Source of the DNA: Symbiodinium natans
Lineage: Eukaryota > Sar > Dinophyceae > Suessiales > Symbiodiniaceae
Reading direction: 5' to 3'
Assembly (NCBI GenBank): GCA_905221605.1
Contig: CAJNDS010001114.1
Location: 477,001 to 541,000 of the forward strand
DNA: 64,000 bases
Shown here: piece after piece, positions 1 to 10,634 of the stretch
Layout: every line of letters starts with the position of its first letter
How positions within the stretch are numbered: position 1 is the stretch's first letter
Notes under the pieces: model-generated
What the model was told of the DNA's origin: nothing
Databases searched by the model: none
What the model saw: the letters and a program-made list of their open reading frames with translations, nothing else
Position numbers and translations under genes: made by a program

Positions 1-166
1 CAACTGCTTGAACCGCAGCCCCAAATTGTGACATCCTGCCATGCCCAACACTACATCCTAACTGGTCCTAACTCACAAAAAAGATTTTCCATGTCCTAAC
101 CATAGTACGATGCAGAGGCATTGGGGGCGCAAAATTCAACAGCACGCGAACCTGGGGAGATTCTAA

Positions 167-235
167 GCTAGGCGGAAATTGCGCCTGCCCCTGCAAGTCC
201 GCGAAAAGCTCCACCGGTTCTGCGCGGAGGGGACT
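167..235 (+). CDS. candidate exon, unknown product
   Basis: The frame reads LPLQVREKLHRFCAEG and stays open from about 167 until TGA at 236. The composition is protein-like, with alternating basic and hydrophobic residues. No start codon or flanking exon is recognised. The rest of 1-600 holds no other gene I can support. A chance frame is quite possible. Confidence 0.25.
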
Positions 236-612
236 TGACACGACTTGAGCTTACACGCAGGCTCTATTTTCGTACGCGGGCTCGGCGTCTTGGGGCCCTA
301 CAACATTCAAACCCCGAAGCTCCATGACCAAACTCCGACGTCGTGGATCCAACGGGCGGACCGTGCAAGCAACCTCGCTACAAGCAAGGCCATAGGAAAG
401 GAGAGGGCAAGCGAATACCCTGTTGTGCAGGCCATTAAGTCTCTGAAGGAGATCTCATGATCTAACTAACAGAAGTTGTAGATGATGATTCAGGGCTCTT
501 GAAGCACCCTCGATTTTCGCCAAACCCTAAGCCAGACTGAACATAAATCAGGTACATAAACCTCTCAACTGCCCTCAACTACCCTCAACTGCCCTCAACT
601 GCCCTCCAAAAC

Positions 613-668
613 AGAGCCCTAAACCCTAAACCCTAAACCCTAAACCCTAAACCCTAAACCCTAAACCC
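613..668 (-). repeat. interstitial telomere-like array (CCCTAAA)
   Basis: About eight tandem CCCTAAA units, preceded by a short CCCTCAACTG/CCCTCAACTA tandem (570-605). A second short CCCTAAA run lies at 798-862. Both flank the RIDHI exon and so are probably intronic. Confidence 0.9.
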
Positions 669-678
669 TGAACCGCGC

Positions 679-759
679 CTAAGGGCTCCATTCGGAGCCA
701 ATCTTCCGGTGAAAGCGAGGCGATGTGGTCGATGCGCTTTCTCGGGCGGGCCATCATGG
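679..759 (-). CDS. EEP-family exon carrying the RIDHI motif
   Basis: The minus strand reads MMARPRKRIDHIASLSPEDW and continues to LRMEPL. R-I-D-H/F-I is the conserved acidic motif near the C-terminal end of endonuclease/exonuclease/phosphatase domains. The exon follows an AG acceptor (cacag) and ends at a possible GC donor after CTTAG, giving 2 leading bases, 26 codons and 1 trailing base. On the same strand the GDFN exon lies upstream at 2659-2748, which is the motif order of the family. The final SDH motif would lie beyond the left edge of the window. The motif call is good; membership in one gene with the GDFN exon is inference. Confidence 0.65.
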
Positions 760-1218
760 CTGTGCTTCTTGCGCCCGGCTCAGGGTTTTAGGGGCCCTAA
801 ACCCTAAACCCTAAACCCAAAAACCCCAAAACCCTAAAACCCTAAGCCCTAAACCCTAAACCCCTTGCAGTAAGGGCTTAAGGGCTCGTGGTCCGTGCCT
901 TTCCGGCCGAGGGATTTGGGGACGCGACTTCAGGCTTGGGGGGTTAAGGTTGGGGCTGAAGGTGCAGGATATTGAGAATGTGAGGGATTGGTCGAATCCC
1001 AGGCTAGTCATCATACTGTTTGCTGCACAATGAGGCAAACTGGAGCCCGTAGGTCTTAGGCATCTTTAAGATTTTGCTAGGAATGCTGCTTTCTTTACAA
1101 GGCTGCCGGTTGCAAAACATTGCCAGTGAATCTTTCCAAGCGGGGCAACTTGCTAGACATTCGAATGGTCGAAGGAACTCTATGAACTCCGAGCTGGAGG
1201 GTTTTGGGGGTTACATGT

Positions 1219-1310
1219 TCATTGTTGGGATAGTATTAAAATTTTAAATTTATATTCCTTATTGGGTTTAAGTACCCTTAAAAATGTAAAATGCTACCCA
1301 ACTATGACAA
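1219..1310. mobile_element. MITE-like element, family B
   Basis: AT-rich element with imperfect terminal inverted repeats, CATTGTTGGGATAG at one end and CTACCCAACTATG at the other. The core is CCTTATTGGGTTTAAGTACC. The same element recurs at 28991-29089 and 55397-55521, so it is dispersed. It has no coding capacity. Confidence 0.75.
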
Positions 1311-1319
1311 AGGTTAAGG

Positions 1320-1408
1320 GCTTCGGAGATGATTGCAGTTCCCCCCGGCTGCCACAGTCTCAGCCAAGCGACGGCAACAAAGAGCGGGGCATGACGTTCC
1401 TTGCAGGC
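1320..1408 (-). CDS. candidate exon, unknown product
   Basis: The minus frame reads HAPLFVAVAWLRLWQPGG and then TAIISEALN after an AG acceptor (ctgcaag). It lies between the GDFN and RIDHI exons and could fill the gap between them, but no family motif is visible. The plus strand is also open here. Low confidence. Confidence 0.3.
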
Positions 1409-1739
1409 TGGCGCTCTTGGGTGCACGCTTCAGGCTCTGCGGCTCAGGAGTCAGAAGCTGACGCGGGACGTAACGTCTTAGAGATGCGCAGCCTAATCTT
1501 CGGGTTGCCCGGATCCAAGGAGATCATATGAAAACCAACACACAAGCCGTCGACAAGTTCGACCCAGGCACTTTGGGGGGACCTTGTAGGGCCGGGTTGA
1601 GGGCCCGGACCCAACCCAGCACGGCGCCTCTTTGGGCTCAGCTGCAGAGCTTCAAACCCGACATCCTCCCCTAGTCTAGGGGCCTGGATAATTAGAATAT
1701 GCATCTATATATGTTTGTTCGTGTTTTTTATTTATTTTT

Positions 1740-1763
1740 TTTTGGGGGGGGGGGGGGGGGGGG
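1740..1763. repeat. T-run then G homopolymer
   Basis: A T-rich run followed by about 20 consecutive G. Similar C or G runs occur near 13867, 16015, 16988, 25336, 40968, 49548 and 58315. 1764-2395 contains no gene I can support. Confidence 0.9.
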
Positions 1764-2570
1764 CAATCTAGTATAATTATAAAGGGACCATGAACTGAAG
1801 GAATAGAAATATTCCGACCCCACAGTATACTTCCTAGACCCGTCTCAAGTTGGCCATAGCTTCGTCGGATACTGGAAGGGCACAAAGTGGACATCCCTCC
1901 TCGGCCAGCATCAGCAAAAACAGAAAAAAACTGCAAAAAAAAAAAACACATCCTTAGACTTCCTCAACGCCGCCTCTCTGCTCTGAACTCTGAAGGTCCA
2001 GATTCGAGTTCTTAAGCTAAGTCATAGGTAAGGCAGCCTGTCCCCCAACATCAACCAAGTAGTGGTGGCCACTTGGTGGATGGACTCTGAATCCCAAACC
2101 CTGGCACTGCTGAAGAGGTCGGTGGGTTTCGGGCAGCCGCAGCCTATGAAAGAATGCCCGAACCCTACAACCTCAAAACCCCGGAGGCTTAAACTACGAA
2201 GCTCAACCCTCTCCCACAAAACGTTGTAAGCCACAACCCAAAAACCCCAAAGCGTCCCCGAACTTTGCAGACCAAAGCCTATCCTGAAACCCCCCCGAAC
2301 GCCTGACACGTCAAAACCCGGCAGGCCCTAATTTGAGCTCTCCCCGGCCACGCTGTGCCGCTCTGACTTCCCCCCTGCTTTTCATTGCTCTTAACCCCTA
2401 AACCCTATAAACCCTAAACCCTAAACCCATTTCAACGTTGAACCCCCGCAGGTTCCCCCAAAACCCCTCTGAAAGTGGCCCCAAGCTACTATTTGCTTAA
2501 GAACCCCCCAAAAAACTAAAAAAAGAATAACCCCCTTATGACCCTTATAGGGAAGAATATTCATATTTTT

Positions 2571-2652
2571 TGGGGGGTTTAGGGTTTAGGGTTTAGGGTT
2601 TAGGGTTTAGGGTTTAGGGTTTAGGGTTTAGGGTTTAGGGTTTAGGGTTTAG
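2571..2652 (+). repeat. interstitial telomere-like array (TTTAGGG)
   Basis: About eleven perfect TTTAGGG units. The array ends within a few bases of the donor of the GDFN exon (minus strand). Confidence 0.95.
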
Positions 2653-2658
2653 GCAAAC

Positions 2659-2748
2659 AGTAGCAAGGCTCAGCTGGTGGATGTGCCGGAGAAGAGGCCG
2701 AAACGCCTCCTCCGGGAAGTTGAAGTCGCCCATCACGATGGTGGGAAT
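2659..2748 (-). CDS. EEP-family exon carrying the GDFN motif
   Basis: The minus strand reads IPTIVMGDFNFPEEAFRPLL followed by RHIHQLSLAT: 30 codons, phase 0 at both ends, between a cag acceptor and a GT donor (ACT|GTTTGC). G-D-F-N after a hydrophobic strand is the diagnostic motif of the EEP superfamily; Asp and Asn are active-site residues in known members. The exon sits between two telomere-like arrays, so it was easy to miss. It belongs after the TTHVPG exon (15157-15247) and before RIDHI (679-759) in the standard motif order. A LINE endonuclease is an alternative, but clean splice sites on both sides favour a host gene. Confidence 0.75.
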
Positions 2749-2770
2749 CTGGGCCCAGGTGCTTGGATTT

Positions 2771-2965
2771 GGGGTTTAGGGTTTAGGGTTTAGGGTTTAG
2801 GGTTTAGGGTTTAGGGTTTAGGGTTTAGGGTTTAGGGTGTAGGGTGTAGGGTGTAGGGTTGAGGGTTGAGGGTTTGGGGTTTGGGGTTTAGGGGCGAAGG
2901 TTTGGGGTTTAGGGTTTAGGCTTTAGGGTTTATAGGGCTTAGGGTTGAGGGTTGAGGGTAAACTT
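2771..2965 (+). repeat. telomere-like array with variants
   Basis: TTTAGGG units degrade rightwards into GTGTAGG, TTGAGGG and TTGGGGT variants. Further runs lie at 3268-3372. The stretch 2966-4680 holds no gene I can support; minus frames at 3590-3812 are open but featureless. Confidence 0.9.
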
Positions 2966-4689
2966 GCATCGCCACTAGATTGCTCCACCTGATGCCCGAC
3001 TATAAACAAAAACCTTCCAACAACCTGACTGACTTCTGGGAAGTGTTTTCTGGCCTTGCTGCCTAGGGTCAGGGGTTTAGGGCTTTTAGGGCTTCAGGAT
3101 GTTTGTAAGGGCGGGGATTCTGGGGCTTAGTGTCTTAAGGGTTTAGGTACAAGGTTTAGGGTTGCCTTGGGCCTTAGGGCTTAGGCTTCCCAAGTCTAGG
3201 GTTCAGGGTATACGGTTTAGGGGAGGGTTCTGAACAACACAGGCTCAAGCGGAGGCATGCCTTTGATGTTAGGGTTTAGGGTTTAGGGTTTAAGGTTTAG
3301 GGTCTGGGGTTTAGGGTTTAGGGTTTAGGCTCTGGGGTTTAGGGTTTAGGGTTTAGGGTTCAGGGTTTAGGGTGAAAAGAAACACGTCACACCTGCTTCC
3401 GCTCAAGCGGGTGTAGGTCAAAGCCTCTTCGGTGGGACAACTTCTCGTCAGTCGTGGGTAAAAGGCTTGGTATGACCTTCCCACTTCTGCTTCTGAACTT
3501 GAGTTCGTTTGGGTTCAGCAAAGCTTCTCATGATCCACCCAATGTAATACAGTAGAAATAGCTCCTCCACACAAAAAATTTCGCACGCTTGGACAGGCAC
3601 ATGCGAGTCTGACGAGCCTCCCCCATTTCGAGCTTCACGGTTTCACGTGCACAGGGCCGAAGGTTCGGTCCAACGGCTGCAGGGAAGTGCCGTAGTGCAG
3701 CTGAGTTGCTGTATCGAGGCCGCCGATAAGGGCCACGCGCTTGCAGAACTCCTATGACGAGGGGCGTTGCGGGGTTGAGGGTTGAGGCAGGTGGGGCCCT
3801 CAGCGCATCCACCCTCCCTCAAGACCAAAACCTTGTATACCAGCCAAGAAACCCCTGTCTGTCAAGCTTCCTATCCCAAATCCATTACACATGCGCCAAA
3901 CCGCAGACCCCCTCCTAGAAAAGTGAAAGGCTTTGCTGTACAAAATCCAAAAGTGAGGAAGTCTGGAAAGCTGAGTAGAAAATCATTGTGTATGGATCGG
4001 TGCACACTGGCAACCTTAGAGCTTGGGTGCTTCTTGCTGGTCGGGCTTGTGTTAACATCTTAGTCATGTGTGGGTCGGAGTTTGGTTCGATGTGCGGCTG
4101 CAGCTTTATTGACCACAAGCTGTTTAACAGATTGCCTTTTGTCAACATCCATGACTTTTACTGTTAGTCTCGAAGCTAGAATGAACGGTCAACGGCGGAC
4201 AAAAAAATTGACCCAAAGCTTTCAATGGGACTCCTCCCCTTCGAAGGAGGACGGTGTTCAGAGCTTCTACTGATTTGTTCATGTTTTCTTTCTTTCGTGG
4301 GGCGGGTGAGGGTCGCCAAAGTCGCTAAATCACCCCACCTACGTTCCGGGGATCTCCAGGAGTTTGAGGGCTCGCGGTCTCAGGAACTTACTTCTCCAAC
4401 AACCACCAGGGAAAAAAATGTAAAACCTTAATATTCCTACTAAATACGGAAACCCAAAAGGTTTAAAGTTCAACCTATAGGCGAGGTAATAGAATCACAG
4501 CGAACAGTGCTGGGACTTAGCCTTCGCTTCCGGGCCCAGCCTAGAATGTAGCAGGGTGTGGAGTCGGGGATAGGATTAGGGGGGGCCCTTAAGGGGATAT
4601 AGACCCTCAATAAGGTCCCCTGTTTAAGAGAGCTTCAAGAGAGGGTTCAGAAGGGTTCCCATTTAAGGGTCACCCTTCTCCTACCTGGG

Positions 4690-4812
4690 ATGGAGCTTCA
4701 GTCCGGCAAGGCTCTCGGCCCTGAACTGATCGAAGCTGATGTTGGCTTTCTAGTCCAGGACTCTGGCTTTAGCCTCTCGCGCTGTGCACTGCCTCGCTTT
4801 AGGGTTTAGGGT
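4690..4812 (+). CDS. candidate small exon beginning with ATG
   Basis: The plus frame reads MELQSGKALGPELIEADVGF, then LVQDSGFSLSRCALPRF, and runs into a TTTAGGG repeat. Other plus-strand protein-like pieces follow at 5341-5413 (PSDLGMDIELLKLREEE) and from 5523 (GQDMESRPDIKESVKLGYG). No known domain. The reverse strand is also open, so orientation is uncertain. Confidence 0.3.
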
Positions 4813-4852
4813 TGGGATGTTCCCCCCTTATACTAACAGTCCTTAAAAGGGG
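4811..4852 (+). mobile_element. half copy of MITE-like family A
   Basis: Only the left end is present (TTGGGATGTTCCCCC then TATACTAACAGTCCTTAA). The right inverted repeat is missing, so this is a truncated copy. Confidence 0.65.
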
Positions 4853-6015
4853 CTTAGGGTTTAATTAGGATTCAGGACCTAAGCCTAAAACGAAAGCCGC
4901 TTCAGTGCCAAGGCCCGGAGCGCGAGTACTTGAAACTCTCGACCGGCCGCTCTTAGACAGCCAACGCACCGGCTTTTTCGAAAGGCACGCTCTCGACAGT
5001 TGTCCCCCCCGACAGGCGCACGCTTTGCGCAAGCTTGTGTTGAGCTCTGGTCTGTTCTCCGTCCCAGGTTTAGGGGTTCAGGGGGTTAAAGGGGGTTAGG
5101 ACTTACTGGGTTTAGGGTTTCGTGTCTGGGAGACCATCTTGGGTGGGTTTAGATGTTTTTGGGTTTTCGTGGAGCAGGTTCGGGTTACAGCTTTAAAGAT
5201 GAGGATCGGTGTATGTTGGGTACTTCTGCGTAGAGACGTTTGACCCCTAGACCCTTAAACCCTAAACCCTTAAACCCTAAGCCCTAAACCCTAGCTTCTA
5301 ACTTAAAGCCAGGCCATTAGTTCAACAGCTTGCCCCCCTCATGCCCGCTGCGCGAAGAGCGCCTTCAGACCTGGGCATGGACATAGAACTTCTGAAGCTC
5401 AGGGAAGAGGAAATTAGGGTTTAGGGTTAAGGGTTCGGGGTTTGAACCCCTACATCCTAAGCCTTGCCTGTGAAACCCAAGTCCTGAGACCCAACACCCT
5501 CCCCTAGACCCCCACAAGCCAGGTGAGAGCTTTATCGGCCCAAGGGCAGGACATGGAGAGCAGGCCGGACATCAAGGAATCTGTGAAGTTGGGCTATGGG
5601 ATGTCGGGCTGGGCGCCTTCAGGTCTTAGCAAGGCACGTGGAAGCCTCACGCCTTACGGCCGAAGCTGTCCGAACTCCAGGCAAACGAAACTCTTCAACC
5701 CCTTATTAAGCCCAACGCCCACATTCCCAAAGCGCCAAACTCTGCGAACTCAATGGCTCTTGAATCCTGAGAATGAGCCCTGAAGCGCCGAAGAGAACCC
5801 TCAAAGCCCTCACTGCAGCGAAAGCAGCTCTGCGACTTCACCCGCCGCAGGGGCGGCACTGTGGTCGCCAACTTTGGGGCCGGCGCAGCCTCGCAGCTTC
5901 GATGAATTAACTGGAGCACTGGGACCGTGAGAAGCAACACCCCCTTGAAGCCTCGGAGCACCGGAGAAGGACACTTTTGCTACTTGTGGTTGAGGCTTCC
6001 TGAGCCTTCGCAGGC

Positions 6016-6105
6016 ATAAACGCTAAACCCTAAACCCTAAACCCTAAACCCTAAACCCTAAACCCTAAACCCTAAACCCTAAACCCTAAACCCTAAACCC
6101 TCTGC
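6016..6105 (-). repeat. interstitial telomere-like array
   Basis: About twelve perfect CCCTAAA units. The adjacent island 6106-6220 has an open minus frame (KARSQKRKLRRASS then AGFGLALRGVQAG) that may be an exon but has no decisive motif. 6230-7100 contains repeat-derived open frames only. Confidence 0.95.
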
Positions 6106-7101
6106 AAAAAAAGGCCCTGCCTGGACCCCGCGCAGAGCCAGGCCGAAGCCAGCTGAGGATGCCCGGCGTAGCTTCCTTTTCTGACTTCTTGCTTTTGCTT
6201 ACTTCGAGGGTCCCAAGTTTAGGGTTTAGGGTTTAGGGTTTGGGGTTGCTTATTTCTAGTGTGCCAAGTATGGGCCCTTAATTTGGGTCCCTTGTGGCAT
6301 AACCCTTACACAGCCATACGAAGGGCCCCATGGCTCCGACCTGAGATGGCGTTTAGGGCTTTTGAGTTCCAAGGCTTGGGCGGTTTAGGCGCATTGGGGG
6401 GGGGCTTCGAGCGTTTGAAGCTCCGGAGGGTTCAGGGCTCGTGGATCGGCTTCAATTTCATGCTCGGGCGCAGTGCAGAAGATCCAGGAGTTTGTGTCAA
6501 TTGTGTTGAGAGGCTTGGGCTTTGCCAGCGAAGTGAGAGGTTTGAAGCTTCGGGTGTGCACGGATGCTGGTCTTTAACGCTTAGGGGTCGTAACTCAGGT
6601 GGTTCAAAGGATTCTACGTGGGAGGTTCAGGGGCCTGCCATGACGCACAGGGTGTGGAATAATCAGCGTGCAGAATTTCGGAACAACCACAGTACATGGA
6701 CCTGGCAGCTGGGATGATGGGAGCTTGTATGGTGAAGCCCCTGAGTGCCTCCGCCTCCTCTCTACCAAGCCGGCAACTCAGCCTCCTTCACCCTGCGACT
6801 GGAGAATGTGCTGTGTGGCTGTGTGCTGTGTACCCTGAAGTTCATCTTCCCCCATCGCTCTCGAAGTAAAAAAACAATCAGACGCCTCCAACTTTTCCAA
6901 TTTCGCTCCGCGTCCCACACAACTCTAGAAGCTGCTCCCTGCCGCCCAAGAGCTTCAATGAGATACGACAGGCAGGCCCGAGTGCCCCTAGAGCCGAGAG
7001 TTTTTCATGAGAAGCAGCCTCCAACCCCAAACCCCAAACCCTGAACCGTAAACCCTAAACCCATCATCGGAACCCTTTAACCCTAAACCCTTTAAACATC
7101 T

Positions 7102-7180
7102 TTAAACATATGCGAGGGACGTGGGCCCGGCGAAGTCGAGGAGGTCGTCGTCTGAGTCCACCGGTGCCTTTTGGCATCTT
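7102..7180 (-). CDS. terminal exon candidate of the RING/coiled-coil gene
   Basis: After a cag acceptor the minus strand reads RCQKAPVDSDDDLLDFAGPT then SLAYV and a TAA stop at 7102-7104. It is acidic and has the look of a disordered C-terminal tail. A GT directly after TAT (GTTTAA) could instead act as a donor, so the stop is not proven. The phase does not match the 7579-7692 exon, so either an exon is missing or one boundary is off. Confidence 0.55.
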
Positions 7181-7578
7181 CTGATGGGGTGTTGTTCTCG
7201 AAAGGCTCTCCCTTCTTTCGAACTCGTCATTTAGGTCCTCTTCTCAGAGGCTCAAGGTTTCGGAGCAGTTTGAGGGTATCTTCAAGCTCGGCGGGCCCAA
7301 GAATAAGCCACTCAACACACCCTGAAAGCTTCCGCTTCCTGCCTGGTCTTGGGAGCGGGCGCGCTTGATCTGAGCTGTGTTGGGCACCTCAACTCCACTG
7401 GGCATGCGCAACTTCAAGGTTTGAAGGGGCTCCGGGCTCCTTTCAGTCAAGGGAAACCTCAGACATCGAAAAGGAAAGACGCTAGACGGCTGCACGGTTC
7501 TAAGGTGCAGGACTTAGAAGGGAGGTTTAGGGTTGAGGGTTTAGGGTTTAGGGTGAGGGCTCGCAACTATGTGACCAC

Positions 7579-7692
7579 CCAAGCTGGCCTTGGGCGCCGT
7601 GCGGTAGTCCCGCTTTAAATCGCGGATGGACGGGGCAGACGTGTCGGCCCGCGGCGCCTCGGCCCGTGAGAATTTCCGAGTGCTAGATCGTC
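7579..7692 (-). CDS. exon of the RING/coiled-coil gene
   Basis: The minus strand reads SSTRKFSRAEAPRADTSAPS followed by IRDLKRDYRTAPKASLG (2+37 codons+1). It is rich in Ser, Ala, Arg and Lys, as in a linker. The acceptor is GAG|GA and the donor G|GTGGTC. Its leading phase matches the trailing base of the 7922-7999 exon, which supports joining the two. Confidence 0.65.
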
Positions 7693-7829
7693 CTCTTTAT
7701 CTGACCCTCGAAACCCTCCCTTGAACCACCTTACGAGGGCACGGCGCACATGGTGGGGGGGGGGTGGGGGGGGGCTTTTCGAAATAAGAGAGTACCTGTT
7801 TGAGCTCCTTATTTTAAGGGATTCTGCAG

Positions 7830-7876
7830 AAACCCTAAACCCTAAACCCTAAACCCTAAACCCTAAACCCTAAACC
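7830..7876 (-). repeat. interstitial telomere-like array
   Basis: About six CCCTAAA units on the plus strand. Read on the minus strand they are TTTAGGG just inside the donor of the 7922-7999 exon. Confidence 0.9.
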
Positions 7877-7921
7877 TACTAGGGGGTCTGTAGTCGGGGG
7901 TGGTCGGGGGTCTCTTTCCAC

Positions 7922-7999
7922 CTGCCTGCGCAGTGGTTGCGGCCGGGGCCATTCGGAGTCTCAGCTGCTCGACCTGTGAGTCGGTGTCTTGAAGGGCAA
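7922..7999 (-). CDS. coiled-coil exon of the RING gene
   Basis: Between a cag acceptor and a GT donor (GCAG|GTGGAA) the frame reads ALQDTDSQVEQLRLRM then APAATTAQA. Hydrophobic residues at heptad spacing suggest a coiled coil. The two leading bases complete a codon with the base left by exon 9629-9683, giving AHAIVALQDTDSQVEQL without a break. Both flanks are telomere-like arrays. Confidence 0.7.
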
Positions 8000-8022
8000 C
8001 TGCAAGGCCGGTTCCAGTTGGT

Positions 8023-8221
8023 TAGGGTTTAGGGTTTAGGGTTTAGGGTTTAGGGTTTAGGGTTTAGGGTTTAGGGTTTAGGGTTTAGGGTTTAGGGTTT
8101 AGGGTTTAGGGTTTAGGGTTTAGGTTTTATGGTTTAGGGTTTAGGGTTTAGGGTTTAGGGTTTAGGGTTTAGGGTTTAGGGTTTAGGGTTTAGGGTTTAG
8201 GGTTTAGGGTTTAGGGTTTAG
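8023..8221 (+). repeat. long interstitial telomere-like array
   Basis: About 28 TTTAGGG units with one imperfect unit (TTTAGGTTTTATGG) near 8122. It is the second-longest uninterrupted array in the window. Confidence 0.95.
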
Positions 8222-8282
8222 GAAAATAAGACACCCCTACTTTCGGAAACCCAAGAAAACAGGTCTTGCTCACGGCTGCAAC

Positions 8283-8343
8283 TTCTGCGGAGGCGATGAG
8301 GGGCCCCTCTAGGCAATGACAGCCCCAAGCCTTGAGCAGACCC
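8283..8343 (-). CDS. possible exon of the RING gene
   Basis: The minus frame reads LRGLLKAWGCHCLEGPLIA then SAEVAA before GTGAGC, a good donor. The upstream boundary is not clear. It lies between exons that already join in phase, so it may be a skipped exon or chance. Confidence 0.3.
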
Positions 8344-8640
8344 CGCAAGTTCAAAGGAGAGCTGCTAAGGGGCGTATCGAAAACCAGCGATCTCTGGTCT
8401 CAGAGTGTAAGGCAAAGTCCATAACCCGGTGATCTCGACCTTCAGAAAAGGATCCCCTAACCGCAAACTTCAACCCCGACCGGCCTCCCAACAGGACAAG
8501 ACCCACCGACCGCCCCCCAAAGAAAGCAAGTGACCCTGTGTAACCAGCCTGACAGCCCGTTATACCCCTTAAGTATCCTGACCCCCTGAACCCAACCATG
8601 CCCTCCCCCACCCAACCCAACCCAAGCAGAAACACATGTC

Positions 8641-8712
8641 GTGGCTTGCCTCCAGGCGCAGACCCTCGCACTCCAGGCGCAGACCCTCGCACTCCTGCTC
8701 TTTTCCTTCGCC
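8641..8712 (-). CDS. possible exon with internal 21-base duplication
   Basis: The minus frame reads EGKEQECEGLRLECEGLRLE. The seven-residue unit ECEGLRL is encoded twice by a 21-base direct duplication, one coiled-coil heptad in length. Boundaries are unclear. If translated, it would lengthen a coil by exactly one heptad. Confidence 0.35.
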
Positions 8713-8819
8713 AATACTCAGGCTGAAACAGGCTGAGGTCACTGAACCACTGAGGGGTTTAAATGTTGGACCCTGCTTGGGCAAGTTGCGTGGGCTCTTC
8801 AGGACACCCTGACTGTTGG

Positions 8820-9062
8820 GGGGATTCAGGACACCCTGACTGTTTGGGGGTGCAGACCGGGTGCCTCTTTAAAGTCAAGAAAACTCCGCGCAGCGTGCCC
8901 TTAAAGTCAATTGCCGGGCTTCACGTCACTGTCCCTTCTAAACTTACATAAACTCCTCCCGACTAAAAATCATATAAACCTCGTGGCATGTAAGCAGGGC
9001 GAAAACCAGCTTCGACGGACTTGGGCGGGGAAGTTGGGGCACACACTACAGAGGGTCCAATA
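8820..9062. repeat. dispersed repeat G, copy 1
   Basis: About 240 bases from CCCTGACTGTTTGGGGGTGC to GAGGGTCCAA recur with many substitutions at 20041-20283 in the same orientation. Shared blocks include TAAACTCCTCCC and AACCAGCTTCGAC. There is no long open frame; it is an unclassified dispersed element. Just upstream the opening phrase CAGGACACCCTGACTGTT is itself duplicated. Confidence 0.8.
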
Positions 9063-9257
9063 TGAGAATTTGGGGTTCAGGGTTTAGGGCTTAGGGGTTT
9101 AGGGGTTTAGGGGTTTGGGGGTTTAGGGGTTTATAGGGTTTAGGGTTTAGGGTGAGATAAGCTGAGGGCGTACTCAGGGAACTCCGCAAGCCCGCAAGCT
9201 GGCTCGCCACTCACGGACGGCAACAAAATTGCAGCAACTGTCCCCTGGTTCTTAGCA

Positions 9258-9323
9258 GGGAATGAGGGAATTAGGGCCCATCACCCTTTAAGGGATTATA
9301 TAGGGTACCTCACTCCCTCATTC
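9258..9323. mobile_element. short inverted-repeat element
   Basis: The ends GAATGAGGGA and TCCCTCATTC are perfect inverted repeats around about 45 bases. MITE-like in form. I did not find a second full copy in the window. Confidence 0.45.
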
Positions 9324-9628
9324 TCTACTCATAACCAGCCAGCCATGTGTGTAGCCTTGAAGCTCTAAAGACAACCAAAGCCCATCAACGAACCCCAAAC
9401 TCGAAAGCTTCCGGATCCTGATGTTCAGGAATTTTGGGCGGGGGCCTAAGGCTGAGGGATTGGGCTGGCCTACCTGAACCGCATAGGGTTTAGGGTTTGG
9501 GGTTTAGGGGGTTTAGGGGGTTTTGGGGGTTTTGGGGGGTTTAGGGGGTTTATAGGATATAGGGGTTTTGGGGTTAGGGTTTAGGGTTAATCTACGGCGA
9601 GGCTTTCGGGGGGGTTTCGCGCTCGCGC

Positions 9629-9683
9629 CTATTGCGTGGGCCAAGCGGTCCACCTTAACCTTGTGGGCGTCCGACTTCCTCGG
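9629..9683 (-). CDS. exon of the RING/coiled-coil gene
   Basis: The frame reads PRKSDAHKVKVDRLAHAI (18 codons+1) between an AAG acceptor and a probable GC donor (ATAG|GCGC). It starts in phase 0, matching the phase-0 end of exon 10434-10531, and continues in phase into exon 7922-7999. Basic, then helix-like. Confidence 0.65.
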
Positions 9684-9689
9684 CTTGCG

Positions 9690-9928
9690 TTTAGGCTTTA
9701 GGCTTTAGGCTTTAGGCTTTAGGCTTTAGGCTTTAGGCTTTAGGCTTTAGGCTTTAGGCTTTAGGCTTTAGGCTTTAGGCTTTAGCCTTTAGGCTTTAGG
9801 CTTTAGGCTTTAGGCTTTAGGCTTTAGGCTGTAGGCTGTAGGCTGTAGGCTTTAGGCTTTAGGCTTTAGGCTTGAGGCTTGAGGCTTGAGGCTTGAGGCT
9901 TGAGGCTTGAGGCTTGAGGCTTGAGGCT

Positions 9929-9960
<32 letters not shown>

Positions 9961-9962
9961 GG
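9690..9962 (+). repeat. telomere-like array with ordered variant blocks
   Basis: Blocks of TTTAGGC (about 20 units), then CTGTAGG, then TTGAGGC (about 10), then TTGAGGG, ending in TTTAGGG. Each variant has spread over neighbouring units, as expected from local copying. All keep the 7-base period. Confidence 0.95.
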
Positions 9963-10433
9963 TTTAGGGCGCAGGATTCGCTGGGTTTCGTTCCTTTTTG
10001 GTCGGGGCATGAGAGGGGTGTGTAGTGAGCTGCCTATGAGCAAGGGTGTAGGGTTAGGTTTAGAGTTTACAAGGGTGTCCATGTACGTCTTTAAGATACT
10101 CGTCGCGGTGTGTTGCCTTCAGGATATCCAGCCTACAGTGCACGTTCAACAGCAGCACGTTTCTCAGGGGCCTGCACTGAAACTCCTCAGCCCAGAAAAG
10201 GCTCGAAGTTGTCGGTGTGCAAAGTGACTTCTCTATCGGTCGAGCATTGTGGGTGGTCTGTGGGGTCTGTGGGGTCTGTGGGGTTGTGCAATGGTGGGAT
10301 GTCGGAAATGGTGCGGTTGAGGGGTCCCGAACCTGCTCTTCGAACCCAATCCGTGGACGTGACCTTGAACCCCGCATCCCAAACTATCCCAAGCTCCCTG
10401 TGCTCGGCAAAGTGTCTGCGTTACGGACGATAC

Positions 10434-10531
10434 GAGCTCCTTGTGCAGCGACAATGCGCGTTCACCGGGATCCATGTGCTTCAGCTTCCTCTTCTCCTGC
10501 CGTTTGGGTGTGGACACTTGTTTGCTCGCGT
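10434..10531 (-). CDS. exon of the RING/coiled-coil gene
   Basis: The frame reads ASKQVSTPKRQEKRKLKHMD followed by PGERALSLHKEL (2+32 codons). The acceptor is GCAAG|AC and the donor CTC|GTATCG. The two leading bases complete the codon begun by exon 10635-10709. Strongly basic first half, possibly a nuclear localisation segment. A 206-codon ATG frame covering this region on the same strand reads straight through both exons and the intron and is not the gene. Confidence 0.65.
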
Positions 10532-10634
10532 CTTGCAATCTGATCAGCAGGCTGGAAAGTGATGACTTGCCGGTGAAGTTCTCAAAACTTAAAAATAGAC
10601 CCGTGGCTTGTCTCGCTAACCTAGGCTCACTCAC

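Noticed and set aside
6259-6717. 152-codon plus frame
   Set aside because: Built from diverged heptamer-repeat text (GGTTTAGG, GGTTCAGGG), with repeat-like composition and no splice or domain signal.
8023-8221. True chromosome end
   Set aside because: Telomere-type arrays occur in both orientations throughout the window with unique sequence on both sides, so they are interstitial.
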